Assembly: GCA_022376465.1 (NCBI GenBank)
Contig: JACDTU010000023.1
Coordinates: 124,001 to 188,000, forward strand
Length of the DNA: 64,000 nucleotides
Origin: Cubamyces lactineus
Lineage: Eukaryota > Basidiomycota > Agaricomycetes > Polyporales > Polyporaceae
Direction of reading: 5' to 3'
The notes beneath the pieces are model-generated. The model searched no databases. It saw nothing but the letters and a program-made list of their open reading frames with translations, and was not told the DNA's origin. The position numbers and the translations under genes are program-made. This document shows, in pieces, positions 11,080 through 22,722 of this stretch. Positions within the stretch are counted from its first letter, which is position 1. Each line of letters begins with the position of its first letter.

Positions 11080-11785
11080 TGTTACGCTCCGTGCTGTAAC
11101 CCCGAAGTCCGATCCCCGAACCCCCGTACTCCGCTCCTTACCCCGCACTACGTACTCTGCTTCCCCGTACTCCGCTCTTCCGTACCCCATACCCCCGACT
11201 CCGTTCTCCGTACTCTGCACTTCGTACTCCGTACTTCGGACTACCCCCGACCCCATGACTTACATGTCTCAGATAACCCCTCATGGCGCTACCTACATGA
11301 GGCTTTTGCTTACTGAGCTATCTACGTTATCTTACCCTTGGCAAGTTACTTCGTACTTTCGTTCTACTCCTTCCTATCACGTACATCTCTCATTGTTTCT
11401 ATCGGGTTTCTGACTTAGTATAAATACTGCCCCAGAATGTAGTAGCTACTCAGTTCGGAAATCTCGTTAACCTTGTACACTCGCCTTTTTGGACTTCTAG
11501 TCCGTACTCCGGCATTCACCCCCGACCCCCTAGTCCGACCAACCTTCGTTCCCTTCCTACCAAACCCCTTGACCCAACCCCGTTCCCAAGTCCGACCTCC
11601 GTCCCGTCAAGTCCGTACTCCGTAGTCCGCAAATAGAGGACACCGAGTCGGAACCCGTGCGTTACCAATAGTTTCGCGAAAGTCCTCACCCCAGTGCTAG
11701 TCCGACCTCCGGTCGTACTCCGACCCCAAACTCCGTCCAAGTCCCGACCACCGGAGTTGTACCCCCGGACGGCACGGTCCTAACA
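11080..11785 (+). repeat. TE3 5' LTR (706 bp)
   Basis: TGTTACGCTCC...CTAACA. Unusually rich in CCGTACTCC / CCGAACTCC-type short repeats. TATA box AGTATAAATAC at 11417-11427. CAGTTCGGAAAT (11451-11462) follows about 30 bp later. Confidence 0.9.
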
Positions 11786-12460
11786 GTATTTCCAAACTCA
11801 CCGGGTTTCACTCAATATGTCCACTCGAACCGTAGTCCGCACTCAGACCCAATCTCGCGCCCTAGAACAAGAAGACCCCGCCGAGAACTGGAGTGGCTGG
11901 ACAGCTCGCCGAGGCGACTCAGCGACGCAAGAAGAAGCTACTCCGAGCCGCCGCGGACAGTTCGCTCAAACAATCGTCGAAGCGTCCTCCGATGGGGACG
12001 ACAAAGGTGACCCGCCTCAGCCCCTGGTCATCTCTACCGCGACTGCCTCGCAGGTACCCCGAGAGCCATCTCCGGGTAACCCGTTCTCCGAGGGTCAGCC
12101 CTCAGGTCCGAGCCGCGGGCCTCCGGGTCCACCTAGTCCTCCAGGTCCGCCGGGCCCTCCAGGACCACCAGGTCCTCCGGACAACAACCCACAAGGGCCG
12201 GGAGACAATGACACTAGCTCAAGCTCGGACTCCTCCAACTCCGAAGACCGAGTTCAGTCACAACTAGCGACCGCGATCTCCCTCATCGCGCTGTCATGCA
12301 CCAATTTGGATTGGTACCTGGACATGGCAGGGAAGCAGACGCAGGTCAGTGGGAAGATATTACCTAAAAGTCATGTGCGGACCGTGAGTAAGCGGATGAC
12401 TGAGCAACGACGTGATCAAACGTAGGCGCTCAGTTTGACAGCTTCTCATCATCACCCATC

Positions 12461-13256
12461 ATGGTCAGTGTGTCATTCGATCTTCCTGCGGCCGTGCAAC
12501 ACGCGATTCCCCGAAGAGTGCAGGCCGACCAAATACCCCGCTGCCCCGTAGTATCATACGGACTGGACTACCACGTTCTCTTTCGGCCAGACGGACTCTT
12601 TCCGCATCGACTACGACCAGTCGCGTTAGGCGAGGAAGTCGGCGAGCAGGAAGTGTGGGTCGACGTTGAGCCTACCGGCAAGGAGGTGCGCCCACGATGG
12701 TTTGTTCCCCGAGTGGGAAGCTACTGCCGATTGGTTCTCCCCGACCAACGACGTTTCACGGGGCGGATCAGTCGCGTGGTGGAATACCAACAGACGCGCG
12801 TCATCTTGTGGGTAGAACACCCGCACTCCCCTGCGAGCATCACGCTGGCAGTACCCTACCCGTTCTTCGAAGGCACGCGGTGGTGGTACATTCGGTTGAG
12901 GAGCTGGTTCGGATGTCTGCGACCCGACAACGACCGGCACAACTCAGGCGAGTTTCCTTTGACGTGCGCAGATACAAGTACTCACCCACACCCGCAGAGG
13001 TTGGACAGTCCCCAAACGTCGACGAATGGGAGCTGGACAACTACATCCAGGGAGAGTTCCGGTATCTGTACGCAGGCTGAGGGAATGGGCAACGGACATG
13101 GACTCCTTAGACACTCGTTCGGACAGTCACTCTTTTGCAATCTCGAATGGCCACTCGTTGTCTTCCTCATACGCATCCACAGCACCCACCAAGGTATCTG
13201 AGGTAGCGGAAGTAGCAACAGAGGCAGTGCGAGGCTACGTTGATGGTATCCATTGA
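12461..13256 (+). pseudogene. Degenerate ORF of unknown function in the gag insertion
   Basis: Starts MVSVSFDLPAAVQHAIPRRV and continues with a plausible globular sequence (VWVDVEPTGKEVRPRWFVPR, FTGRISRVVEYQQTRVILWV) until FFEGTRWW near 12890. The sense then moves to another frame (VHSVEELVRMSATRQRP ... DEWELDNYIQGEFRYLY) and again to a third (REWATDMDSLDTRSDSHSFA ... RGYVDGIH, TGA at 13256). Two frameshifts therefore break what was probably one protein of about 265 residues. I do not recognise the family. Confidence 0.4.
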
Positions 13257-13329
13257 GGCTATGCGAAGCTGTGTGCGTACAGCCTTGAACAGCCTTGAAG
13301 GGACAGCCAACGACGCAGCCATGCAACGT

Positions 13330-13990
13330 TCTGGAATGTTCTAGCAGGATCTAGGAGATCCCAGAAAATGCGAGAAGGTGCTGGAAGGTTCTCCAGGCAG
13401 TTCATGGCCCGGGACCTTCTGGAATCTTCAAGACAATAGACGAGGCAGTGAGTGCACAGCCGTGAGGCAGCGCGCACAGCCGAATGGCAGGGAACTTACA
13501 GGGCCGGGTCAGCCCGGGTCCTTGTCAAGAATACCCTGGAGAGTTACGGAATGTGTTGGAAGGTTCAAGGACATTGTTAGTCAGCCAGTAGGTAGCGATT
13601 TGTAATGTAGATAGAATGCGCCGGAAGCTTTCTGGGAGAGTATATATACTCGACTGGCAAAGCCCCCCGGGAGAACAACAACTCAGAAGGATTTTCTCAC
13701 AAGCGAGTAAGATCTGAAAGCAAGTACCAGCAAGCACCAGCAAACCAGCAAGGCAGCAAGTTCAGTTCGACAGTCAGCAACCTCAGCAACCAACCATCAA
13801 GTTCTCAGCAAGTTAGCAAGTGGATTTCTAGGTGAGTCGTCGTGGTGTTAATCGTTCGCTGATTTCTCTGTGTCAGAACAGGTTCGATTAAGCCTTACCG
13901 TCGCTCGGTAGGACTTCGTGCGTCGTAAGCCACTGCAGGTTGGACCTTAGCGGCAGAGTCCGGGGTTTAGCAGCCTGAGTGCAGACATTG
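13330..13990 (+). promoter_or_regulatory. LTR-like promoter block
   Basis: Contains repeated GGAAGGTTC / TGGAATGTTC words, a strong TATA box (GAGTATATATACTCG near 13635-13650) and, downstream, many CAGCAAG repeats. GTGAGT near 13832 could be a splice donor. This resembles a retroelement LTR with leader, but no second copy is present to confirm it. Confidence 0.35.
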
Positions 13991-15571
13991 TTGAAGGATA
14001 GGATTGGGATAGGGATAAAGGAGAACAGGATAGGAAGGTTCTCAGGTCGTTTGACCATCGGACAGGACGTGCAGCCGAGCGGGTTAGCTAGGGGAAACTC
14101 TGCCAGCTCTAGCGGTGCGTTCTAGGGTAGGTAGAGGAAGCTTCTGGGACTTGCCGGAAGATTTTCTCAAGGAGGATTCTGAGATCTACAGGGCCTAGGG
14201 AGAAGAGGTCAGATCTCGCAAAGGTACAGTAGACTTTGTGTGTTTCGTGTTCCGTAGGTTCGTTTGCGTATCACCGCCAAGTAAGGGCAGACCCCGAACT
14301 CGGCAGAGCCACTGTCTGGAAAGGAGGAAAACCGACAAGCTTTGCGGCAACGTGAGGTGTATTGGTTTGAGTTCTTTGAAAGACGCGTGACTAAGAGACG
14401 TATTTCTGAGTGCTCCTCATTTTCATTCACCTTCGTCGTAGGATCGTTGGCATTACCGCTTTCGGTCGAAGATTTTGATTGTTCTTGAGTAGGTAGTTTC
14501 TCACACAACCCTCTTTTCACCCCCTTTTCACTTTCACACCACACAAACAACCACCACCCCGACCTCACTCGCGACAGCGCGTACTCTCGAATGTACTACC
14601 GCTCCAACTCCGGCGGTTACCCAACCCTCGAACAACGAGCGACACAATGTCCGCGAGCCGGACCAATTCGACGGGTCCGACCCCAACAACCTCCGGTCTT
14701 TCTTCACGCAGTTGGAACTTGTCTTGAAGGCCCGACCCCGAACATTCGACTCCAATGAGAAGAAGGTGACCTACGCCATCTCTTTCCTCAAGGGCACCGC
14801 ACTACAGTGGTTCGAGCCATACCTCCTCGAAGGCGACTCGGACAACCCCCCCATCTTCCTTACATCCTACGACCACTTCCAGGAGGAACTCCGAGTGAAC
14901 TTCGGTCCCTACGACGCCTCCGGAGCTGCGGAGCACGAGCTGATGAACCTCCGGATGGGCGACAACCAGCGGATAGCTAAGTACATCACTCAGTTCACTC
15001 GCCTCGCTACTCAAGTCCGCTGGGGGAATGCTCCGCTCCGGTACCGGTTCTACGACGGACTTCCGAATCGCCTCAAGGACCGCATCTCCGAGGTCGGCAA
15101 ACCCGAGACCCTGGTGGCCCTCCGCGACCTCGCGCAGTCGATCGACAACCGCTACTGGGAGCGCAAGGCCGAGGTCTCGCGCGAGTCCGGACCTTCGAAG
15201 TCCGGCAGCAAGTCGACCTCCGACTCCAAGTCCTCCAACTCTGGCAACAAGTCCGGAGGTAACAACTCCGGACAGGCCTCCTCGTCTACCCCGTCCAAGT
15301 CCGGCAATTCCGGTACTTCGTCGAAGTCCCCTAAGACTCCGAAGACCCCGGCCAAGATGTACGCCGACAAGCTCGGTAAGGACGGAAAGCTCACCCCCGA
15401 GGAGCGTCAGCGCCGTTTCGCCAACAACCTCTGCCTCTTCTGCGGCGGAGCTGGTCATACCGCGAGTGCTTGTCCGAAGAAGACCTCGTCCGCGACCAAG
15501 GGTCGCGCCGCTCAGGCCAACCCCGCTCCTGCTGCGCCTGCTCCGGCTGCAGCCCCGAAGGAGACAAAAAA

Positions 15572-18500
15572 TTAGTCCGCGGTCCTCCGAACTCCGTACC
15601 CCGTGAGGACCGCGTTGACTCCTCCGGTACGGAGATCCTCAGGCTCAACGCATCCGCTCTTTCCGACCCCCATGCACTCTTCCTCGACTTGTACTCCGAT
15701 TCTATCCCAACTCCGTTCCGCGCCCTTATCGACTCCGGTTCCTCCCATTGTTTCATCGACTCCGATTTCGCGACTACGTATCAACTCCCAACTACCGCCG
15801 TAACCCCGCTCCGTCTTCAGCTTTTCGACGGTACTTCTAACCACCTGATTACTTCGTTTACCACCCTGCCCGTACATTTTCCGTCTGGAGAAGTCCTCAA
15901 TATAGATTTCTATGTTACTCCGCTTGACAAGTCCGTGTCTGCCGTTCTGGGATACAGCTGGCTCTCCGCCTACAATCCGTTGATTGACTGGAAGAAGCGC
16001 AGCATCCAATTCCGTTCCGCACCCCCGCCGCGTCCTGTTTCTGACACCATGGTACCCCCGCCAGCTCCGGCTGAGCGTACTCCGTCTACTCCGACTACTT
16101 CGGAACTACCGACTTTTCCTTCTCCGAACTCTGTACCCCGGATCTCCCTTGTGAACGCTGCTGCTTTCGCTCGAGCTTGCAAACTCCCGGGGTCCGCGAG
16201 TTATACCCTGAATCTGTCTACCCCGGACCTGGCTACTGCGCAAAGTTCGTCCCTCTCCGACTCTCCCCCGGACCTCACCGGAGTTCCGGAAGAGTACCAC
16301 GAGTTTGCGGACGTCTTCAGCAAGACCAAGGCCGACGTCCTACCGGAGCATCGCCCCTACGACCTAAAGATCGACCTGGAAGAAGGGGCTACTCCGCCAC
16401 TCAGACCTATCTACTCTCTCTCAAAACTCGAGCTCGACACGCTTCGGGAGTACATCGACGAGAACCTCCGATCGGGGTTCATACGTCCGTCCAACTCCCC
16501 CTGCGGAGCTCCCGTTCTCTTCGTCAAGAAGAAGGACAGATCTCTTCGCCTTTGCGTGGACTACCGGGGTTTGAATAAGATCACCCGGAAGGACCGCTAT
16601 CCCCTTCCTCTCGTCTCGGACTTGCTGGACGCACCTCGGAAGGCCTGGATCTATACCAAAATCGACCTCCGTCACGCTTACAATCTAGTCCGCATAGCCC
16701 CCGGAGATGAGTGGAAGACCGCGTTTCGGACTCGCTATGGGTCCTTCGAATGGTTAGTCATGCCGTTCGGACTTTCGAACGCGCCCGCTGCCTTTCAGCG
16801 GTTCGTCAATGACATCTTCGCGGATATGCTCGACGTGTGCGTCATCGTCTACCTGGACGACATCCTCATCTACTCCGACAACCCCGGGCAACACCGCAAG
16901 CACGTCAAAGAGGTACTCCGGCGACTCCGCAAGCACCGGCTTTATGCCCGCGCTGACAAGTGCGAGTTCCACACCGACTCCGTCGAGTACCTCGGTTACA
17001 TCCTCTCTCCCACCGGACTCACCATGGCGGAGTCGAAGGTTAAGGCGATCTTGGATTGGCCCGAACCCCGGAAGGTCCGCGACATACAGTCGTTCCTGGG
17101 GTTCGCGAACTTCTATCGACGGTTTATTCCAAACTACTCCGAGATCGTACTACCGCTGACCCACTTAACCCGCAAGTCCGTGCCTTGGCACTTCTCCGAG
17201 GAATGTCGGAGTTCGTTCAACACCGACCGGTTTTCACCCAGGAGCAGCTCGCCGCGTCCCTCCGGGCCACCTACCTCCGACCCCCCGTACTCCGAGCTTC
17301 CTTCATCCTCGACTCCGAACAACTCCTCTCGGACATCAAGTCCGCTCAAGCAACCCCGACTCCTGACCCCGAACTATCTGCCGCACTCAAGCTCGCCTCC
17401 GAAGGCAACTCCCGATGGTCCCGCGATGAAGACGGGTTACTCCGACTCTCAGGTCGAGTCTATGTCCCGAACTCCGGCGACCTCCGCCTTCGCGTACTCC
17501 GAGCTTGTCACGACCATCCTACTGCCGGACACTGGGGACAGAACAAGACACAAGCCCTGGTCCTGCGGGACTACGCCTGGCCCGGACTTCGACTCTTCAT
17601 CCGGGACTACTGTAAGTCCTGTACTACCTGTGCGCGAGCTAAAGTCCCCCGGCATCTTCCCTACGGTACTTTGAAGCAACTCCCGATCCCCGAGCGACCC
17701 TGGAACTCCATCTCCATGGACCTCATCGAGCAACTCCCGAACTCCGCTGGCTACACCGCGATCTTGGTGGTAGTCGACAGGCTCACTAAGCAAGGTATAT
17801 TCATCCCTACCCACGACACGCTTACAGCCTCGGAGTTAGCGGACTTGTTCGTACTCCATGTGTTCTCCAAGCACGGAGTTCCCTCGCACGTTACCTCCGA
17901 CCGGGGCTCGGAGTTCGTCTCTCACTTCTTCCGCTCCCTCGGTAAGGCCCTCGACATGCGCCTTCACTTCACCTCCGGTTACCACCCGGAAGGCAACGGT
18001 CAAACCGAGCGGGTTAACCAGACCCTCGAGCAGTACCTCCGGATCTATTCGAACTACCAGCAGGACAACTGGTCCCAACTCCTTCCCTTGGCGGAGTTCG
18101 CGTACAACAATGCCCCATCCGCAACCACCGGTATATCCCCGTTCTTCGCGAACAAGGGCTACAACCCCGCCATCTCCGTCTACCCCGAGCGGGACCTCAC
18201 CTCCGCTCGAGCTCGTGACTACGCTGTCGACCTCGACGAACTTCACACCCAACTCCGACAGCAGATCTCCGAAGCCCAGGCCCGATACCAAGTACAGGCG
18301 GACAGACACCGTCTACCGGCGCCGGACTTCAAGGTCGGAGATCAGGTCTATGTCCGAGCTCAGCACATCCGGACTACACGTCCTTCCAAAAAGTTGTCCG
18401 AGAAGTTCTTAGGTCCGTTCACTATCATCGCGCAAGTCGGAACTCACTCCTTCACCCTCCGACTACCGGACTCTATGCGCGCGGTACACCCCGTTTTCCA

Positions 18501-18801
18501 TGTCTCGCAACTCGAGCCTGCAACTCCGAACACCATCCCCGGCCGTGTCCAAACTCCGCCACCTCCGATCCTGGTGGACGGAGAACCGGAGTACGAGATT
18601 TCGGAGATCCTCGACTCCAAGATTGACCGCCGGCGTCGGAGTTGTCAACTCCTGTACCTAGTTCGATGGGCAGGCTACGAAGGTACGGACGAAGAAACTT
18701 TGTGGATCTTAGCCACGGAGCTCGGACATGCCCAGGAGCTAGTTTCGGACTTCCACGCAGCTTACCCGGACAAGCCCGGACCTCTTGCTAAGTTGTCTTG
18801 A
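15572..18801 (+). pseudogene. TE3 pol lacking RNase H
   Basis: Entered by -1 frameshift at AAAAAAT (15566-15572). Protease: ALIDSGSSHCFID. RT: VLFVKKKDRSLRLCVDYRGL and catalytic YLDD (CVIVYLDDILIYS). RT runs to PWHFSEECRSSF near 17218; the next recognisable sequence, RPVFTQEQLAASLRATYL, normally lies after RNase H and is in another frame. The whole RNase H domain is thus deleted together with a frame change. Integrase follows: HDHPTAGHWGQNKT...CTTCARAK zinc finger, then MDLIEQ, TSDRGSE and EGNGQTERVNQ for DDE. A C-terminal chromodomain is present (EYEISEILDSKI...LLYLVRWAGYEGTDEE). Confidence 0.88.
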
Positions 18802-18857
18802 GGTTCACACACGGAGTTCTCACCAACAGAATTTTACTATTCTACTCCGCACCCGGA

Positions 18858-20307
18858 CTACAATTGTCTACCTACGAAGCCCGTAGTCCGAAGTCCGTAG
18901 TCCGCCCTACTCCGCCATGTCCATGTCCGCCGGGTCCTCCGGCCCTTCCCCTCCTTAGCGCCCTTGCCCTGCTCCTCCTCCTCACCGGACTTGCCCCGCG
19001 CGGACTTGTCCAACCCCGACCCATTCTCCTCCTCCTCCCAGTCCGACCCGCAACCCCGCCCGCTCCAGCGCGTCCGCGATCGCGTCCTCCTTGTCCTGCG
19101 AGGTGATCTCAAGGATCTCCCGCAGCATAGTCCGAACTCCGTCGCGAGTTCGGACTTCACCGCCTCGCGGACGGCCTCGCCGATCACGGCCTTCAACTCC
19201 TTCCGCACGATCTTGGCGATGGCGTCGCCAAGACCCCGGACTTCCTCCCGCATCATCTCCTCCCGCTGCTCCTCCTCGTCGACCAGGAGGTCGATGACCC
19301 GCCCCGCGGTGCGCCGGTTGCGCTGCACCGTGACGAGCAGGTGCTCGAGGAGCTCGCGGTCGGAGAGCTTCTCCGGGTCATCGGACCACCGGAGGTCGGA
19401 CTTCCCAACCTCCGGAAGTCCGGAGCTGGCGGACATGCGGGGGCCCGTCGACGAGCCCGCGATGCTCGGACCTCGGGCTACTACCGTCCGCGCTGGTGGG
19501 TTAACTCCGGGCGGTGCTACGAATGTCCACCGGACCTCACCTGGTTGGAGCGGCTTCTCCGCCGCCTTCTCCGCCGGCTTCTCCTTCTCCTTCTCCTTCC
19601 CCTTGCCCTTCTCCGCCCGCACCTTCTCCGAACTCCGAACTCCGGTGGGCGCGGGGGTCTCGAATCCGTCGTCGTCGACGACGATGGCGGCGGACTTGAC
19701 CTTCTTGCGCTGCGGGCTGGGGCCTCCTCCTTGCGCGTGATCCGGGCCTGGATGTCCGCGGGACCCGCGAGCCCCGACGCACGCGCGCGACCGGCCTTCT
19801 GGCATTGGACGCAACTTGACGTCCGTTTGCCCCGCGCGGAACCGGCACGCGATTTGCTTTGCGGCGCACTGGTCACACTTCGTCCTGTGGAACTCCGTTA
19901 GTCCGAACCCCGTACTCCGTACCCCGACCGGACTTACCGCGGGACGAGCAACTCCGCGTCGTCCTCCTCCTCCTCCGACTCCGGCTCTCGTCCTCCGCGG
20001 GACGCTTACTTCCCCGCGCGGAAGTCCCGGCCTTCGCGAGGGCAGCCTGGCGAATCAACGCCGCTGCTTTTGCGCGGCCTCGTACTCCGCGCGCTCCTTC
20101 TCCTCCCGCGCTCGCTCCTCCTCCCGCTTTCGCTCCTCCTCCGCCCTTCGCGCTGTAAACCACCGGTTAGCCCGAACTCCGTACCCCGAACTCCGCCAAC
20201 TCCGGTACTTACGCCTCCGCTGCCGCGGCCTCCTCCGCCGCTGCCTTCATCCGGAGCTGCGCAAGGTGGGCCTCCAAGGCCTGGATGTTGTCGAGGGTGC
20301 TGGACAT
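18858..20307 (-). pseudogene. Antisense, intron-containing gene between TE3 pol and 3' LTR (degenerate)
   Basis: On the minus strand ATG at 20307 starts MSSTLDNIQALEAHLAQLRM, then a donor GTAAGT (20212) and an acceptor TTTACAG (exon resumes at 20152). Next come RRAEEERKREEERAREEKE (coiled coil) and an acidic stretch PESEEEEDDAELLVPR. A second intron follows (GTAAGT ... CTAAC ... CACAG, ending near 19876). The Cys cluster TKCDQCAAKQIAC then SSCVQCQKAG is followed by a long Lys/Glu-rich and helical C-terminus (LSDRELLEHLLVTVQRNRRT, EEMMREEVRGLGDAIAKIV). Several one-base frameshifts separate these blocks, so this copy is dead. Similar Cys-cluster proteins occur in basidiomycete genomes; function unknown. 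Confidence 0.6.
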
Positions 20308-20511
20308 GGTGTTGCTGGTGGTGGTAGGGGACAGAGAGCGAGGAAGAACTGGCTAAGTCTCACCCCCGTCTTATATACACCTTTCTTCATAGATTCTGAC
20401 CCTGCCCCGATTCTTGATCTCCGTTCCCTGGACTTATCGGATTACCTTTTGGACAGACTTCCATTTCCCTTCACTATAGGCCCTCAAGGGTTCGGGCCTA
20501 GGGGGAGGCAC

Positions 20512-21209
20512 TGTTACGCTCCGTGCTGTAACCCCGAAGTCCGATCCCCGAACCCCCGTACTCCGCTCCTTACTCCGCGTTGCGTACTCCGTTCCTCCGT
20601 ACTCCGCTCGTCCGTACCCCGTACCCCCGACTCCGTTCTCCGTACTCCGCACTTCGTACTCCGTACTTCGGACTTCCCCCGACCCCATGACTTACATGTC
20701 TCAGATAACCCCTCATGGCGCTACCTACATGAGGCTTTTGCTTACTGAGCTATCTACGTTATCTTACCCTTGGCAGTTACTTCGTACTTTCGTTCTCCTC
20801 CTTCCTATCACGTACATCTCTCATTGTTTCTATCGGTTTCTGACTTAGTATAAATACTGCCCCAGAATGTAGTAGCTACTCAGTTCGGAAATCTCGTTAA
20901 CCTTGTACACTCGTCTTCTGGACTTCTAGTCCGTACTCCGACATCACCCCGACCCTAGTCCGACCAACCTTCGTTCCCTTCCTACCAACCCCTTGACCCA
21001 ACCCCGTCCCCAAGTCCGACCTCCGTCCCGTCAAGTCCGTACTCCGTAGTCCGCAAATAGAGGACATCGAGTCGGAACCCGTGCGTTACTAATAGTTTCG
21101 CGAAAGTCCTCACCCCAGTGCTAGTCCGACCTCCGGTCGTACTCCGACCCCGAACTCCGTCCAAGTCCCGACCACCGGAGTTGTACCCCCGGACGGCACG
21201 GTCCTAACA
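20512..21209 (+). repeat. TE3 3' LTR (698 bp)
   Basis: Same ends and TATA box as the 5' LTR but with several substitutions and small gaps, so the insertion is not recent. It is preceded by the polypurine tract GGGGGAGGCAC. Confidence 0.9.
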
Positions 21210-21660
21210 AATAGCTGGATTGTATATGAACGTGGCAGTATTGTATATGTCTCTGATATACAATCTGCCCACATTTAACTTGATTGTATATGGACGTGGC
21301 AGTTTTGTACATGCCTCTGATATACAATCAGCCCACGTCTGATCTACAATAGCTGAATTGTATATGAACGTGGCAGTTTTGTACATGCCTCTGATATACA
21401 ATCTGCCCACATTTAGCTGGATTGTATATGGACGTGGCCACTTTGTAGATGCCACTTTTGTATTACAACTACTATCTGGGCACTTTCTAGCGCTTTTTGG
21501 GCTCCTATTTGGGCGCTTCTTCAACGCTTTTGGGCGCTTTTTTGGCTGTTATCTGGGCGCTTTTTTGGCTGTTATCTGGGCGCTTTGTGGGTTGTTATCT
21601 GGGCGCTTTTTGGGCTCCTATTTGGGCGCTTTTTGGGCGCTTTTTTGCGTCCAAATAGGG

Positions 21661-22555
21661 CAGGCATATTCAACACCTTCCTGCCCTCCTCTTCTGGGGC
21701 CCTATTAGGGCACCCTGTTGGGCCAAAAATATACATAGCATGTATGTATATGCCATAGTACATCTCTGTGTGCATAGTGATGCAATAGTGCAGGGAAAAT
21801 AACCAAAAAATGCGACCCTAGGCCAAGGGCCACCAGGAGGGGACCACTGCAGGGTGGCTGGCCTGGCTTCCTCTGGTCCAATTTCTGTGAGTAATATATC
21901 ATTGGAGAGGTGCTTGAAAGGGCTTTTCAACGCATATTTTTGCAGGAGGAACCATGCAAAATTGGTAGAAATATGGATCATCGCATTTTCGCCAAAAATG
22001 GCCATTTTGTTTCCTTCATTGCTCAGCACACAGGTGTCCCCTCATGTTTCCCTTGGTACCGTTCAATTCGCGTTTTCAAGGGCTTTCTAACAGTAGTACA
22101 TACATGGCATTCTGACCACATGCATTGACATCCTTCTCCTGCCCCTCCCTCACTTTACCACCTCATAGCTCCTGCAGTTCTTGGTCTTTCTCTGTGAAGT
22201 CTTTTGATATCTGTAGTATACATACAGAACTATGTATTTATTGCTTTTTACGCCCTAATATGGCCTATCCCCAATGGAATCCATCTAGGTGCATTTTCGC
22301 ACTTTTCAGATTCTCCCCTCCATATCTCTGCACCCAGAGCAGCTATTGCCTTTGTTCTTTTCGCATTTTGTGCCTGGACATTGCTACTACATGTCTGTAG
22401 AAGCTCATTTTTATCGAATGCAGTGATCAGAATTGAGCTCCTTATCAGCTGTAGTAGGCAGATCCTGTTTTGGCTTACACCCAAGACAATATTTTTTAAT
22501 CGGATGGTACATTCATATTCTACTCGTTGATAGCTACCTGTAACAATGAGAATCA
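21661..22555 (+). repeat. Left arm of the long inverted repeat
   Basis: About 895 bp from CAGGCATATTCAACACC to TGAGAATCA. It is the reverse complement of 22723-23615 with scattered substitutions and small gaps. Confidence 0.85.
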
Positions 22556-22722
22556 TGGGATTTGGTTGAGTGGTTGCAGAGATATGGCTCAGAGGCACCA
22601 AATGCTGCCTGCTCAGCTGTGCACTGCATGCATTTCCGGAGCAGTGCAACTGCACACACTGCAACTTTGGGTGTCCAGGAAGTCCATCTCCTGTAACTCA
22701 CTCAATTCTTCACCAAATCTCG

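Larger units (their letters stand above)
12313..14560. mobile_element. Unidentified insertion inside TE3 gag
   Basis: The gag reading frame stops making sense near 12313 and restarts near 14560. The intervening 2.2 kb has a degenerate ORF at its start and an LTR- or promoter-like block at 13330-13990. No terminal repeat or target duplication could be fixed, so the exact edges are uncertain. It may be the internal end plus 3' LTR of another retroelement. Confidence 0.5.
11817..15575 (+). pseudogene. TE3 gag, split by a 2.2-kb insertion
   Basis: The N-terminus starts at ATG 11817 and has a collagen-like run of PPGPPGPPGPP and the helix ATAISLIALSCTN, then breaks near 12310. The frame resumes near 14560 with NERHNVREPDQFDGSDPNNL, the usual gypsy capsid start, then RTFDSNEKKVTYAISFLKG and ALQWFEPYL. 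The capsid is followed by a Ser/Gly linker and a CCHC knuckle CLFCGGAGHTASACPKK. Gag ends in TAG at 15573-15575, directly preceded by AAAAAAT. Confidence 0.85.
11080..21209 (+). mobile_element. TE3: Ty3/gypsy chromovirus of a second family, defective
   Basis: Bounded by 706-bp and 698-bp LTRs that begin TGTTACGCTCCGTGCTGTAA and end GGTCCTAACA. Internal order: gag start, a 2.2-kb insertion, rest of gag, protease, RT, (RNase H deleted), integrase, chromodomain, an antisense gene, polypurine tract GGGGGAGGCAC, LTR. The 5-bp flanks differ (AAAAT left, AATAG right) and the right flank is not TE2 pol. The two LTRs may therefore come from different insertions joined by recombination. Confidence 0.85.

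Noticed and set aside
18964..19740. 258-aa plus-strand Ser/Arg-rich open frame downstream of TE3 pol
   Set aside because: The opposite strand gives a more protein-like sequence with introns and a Cys cluster; this frame is its mirror.
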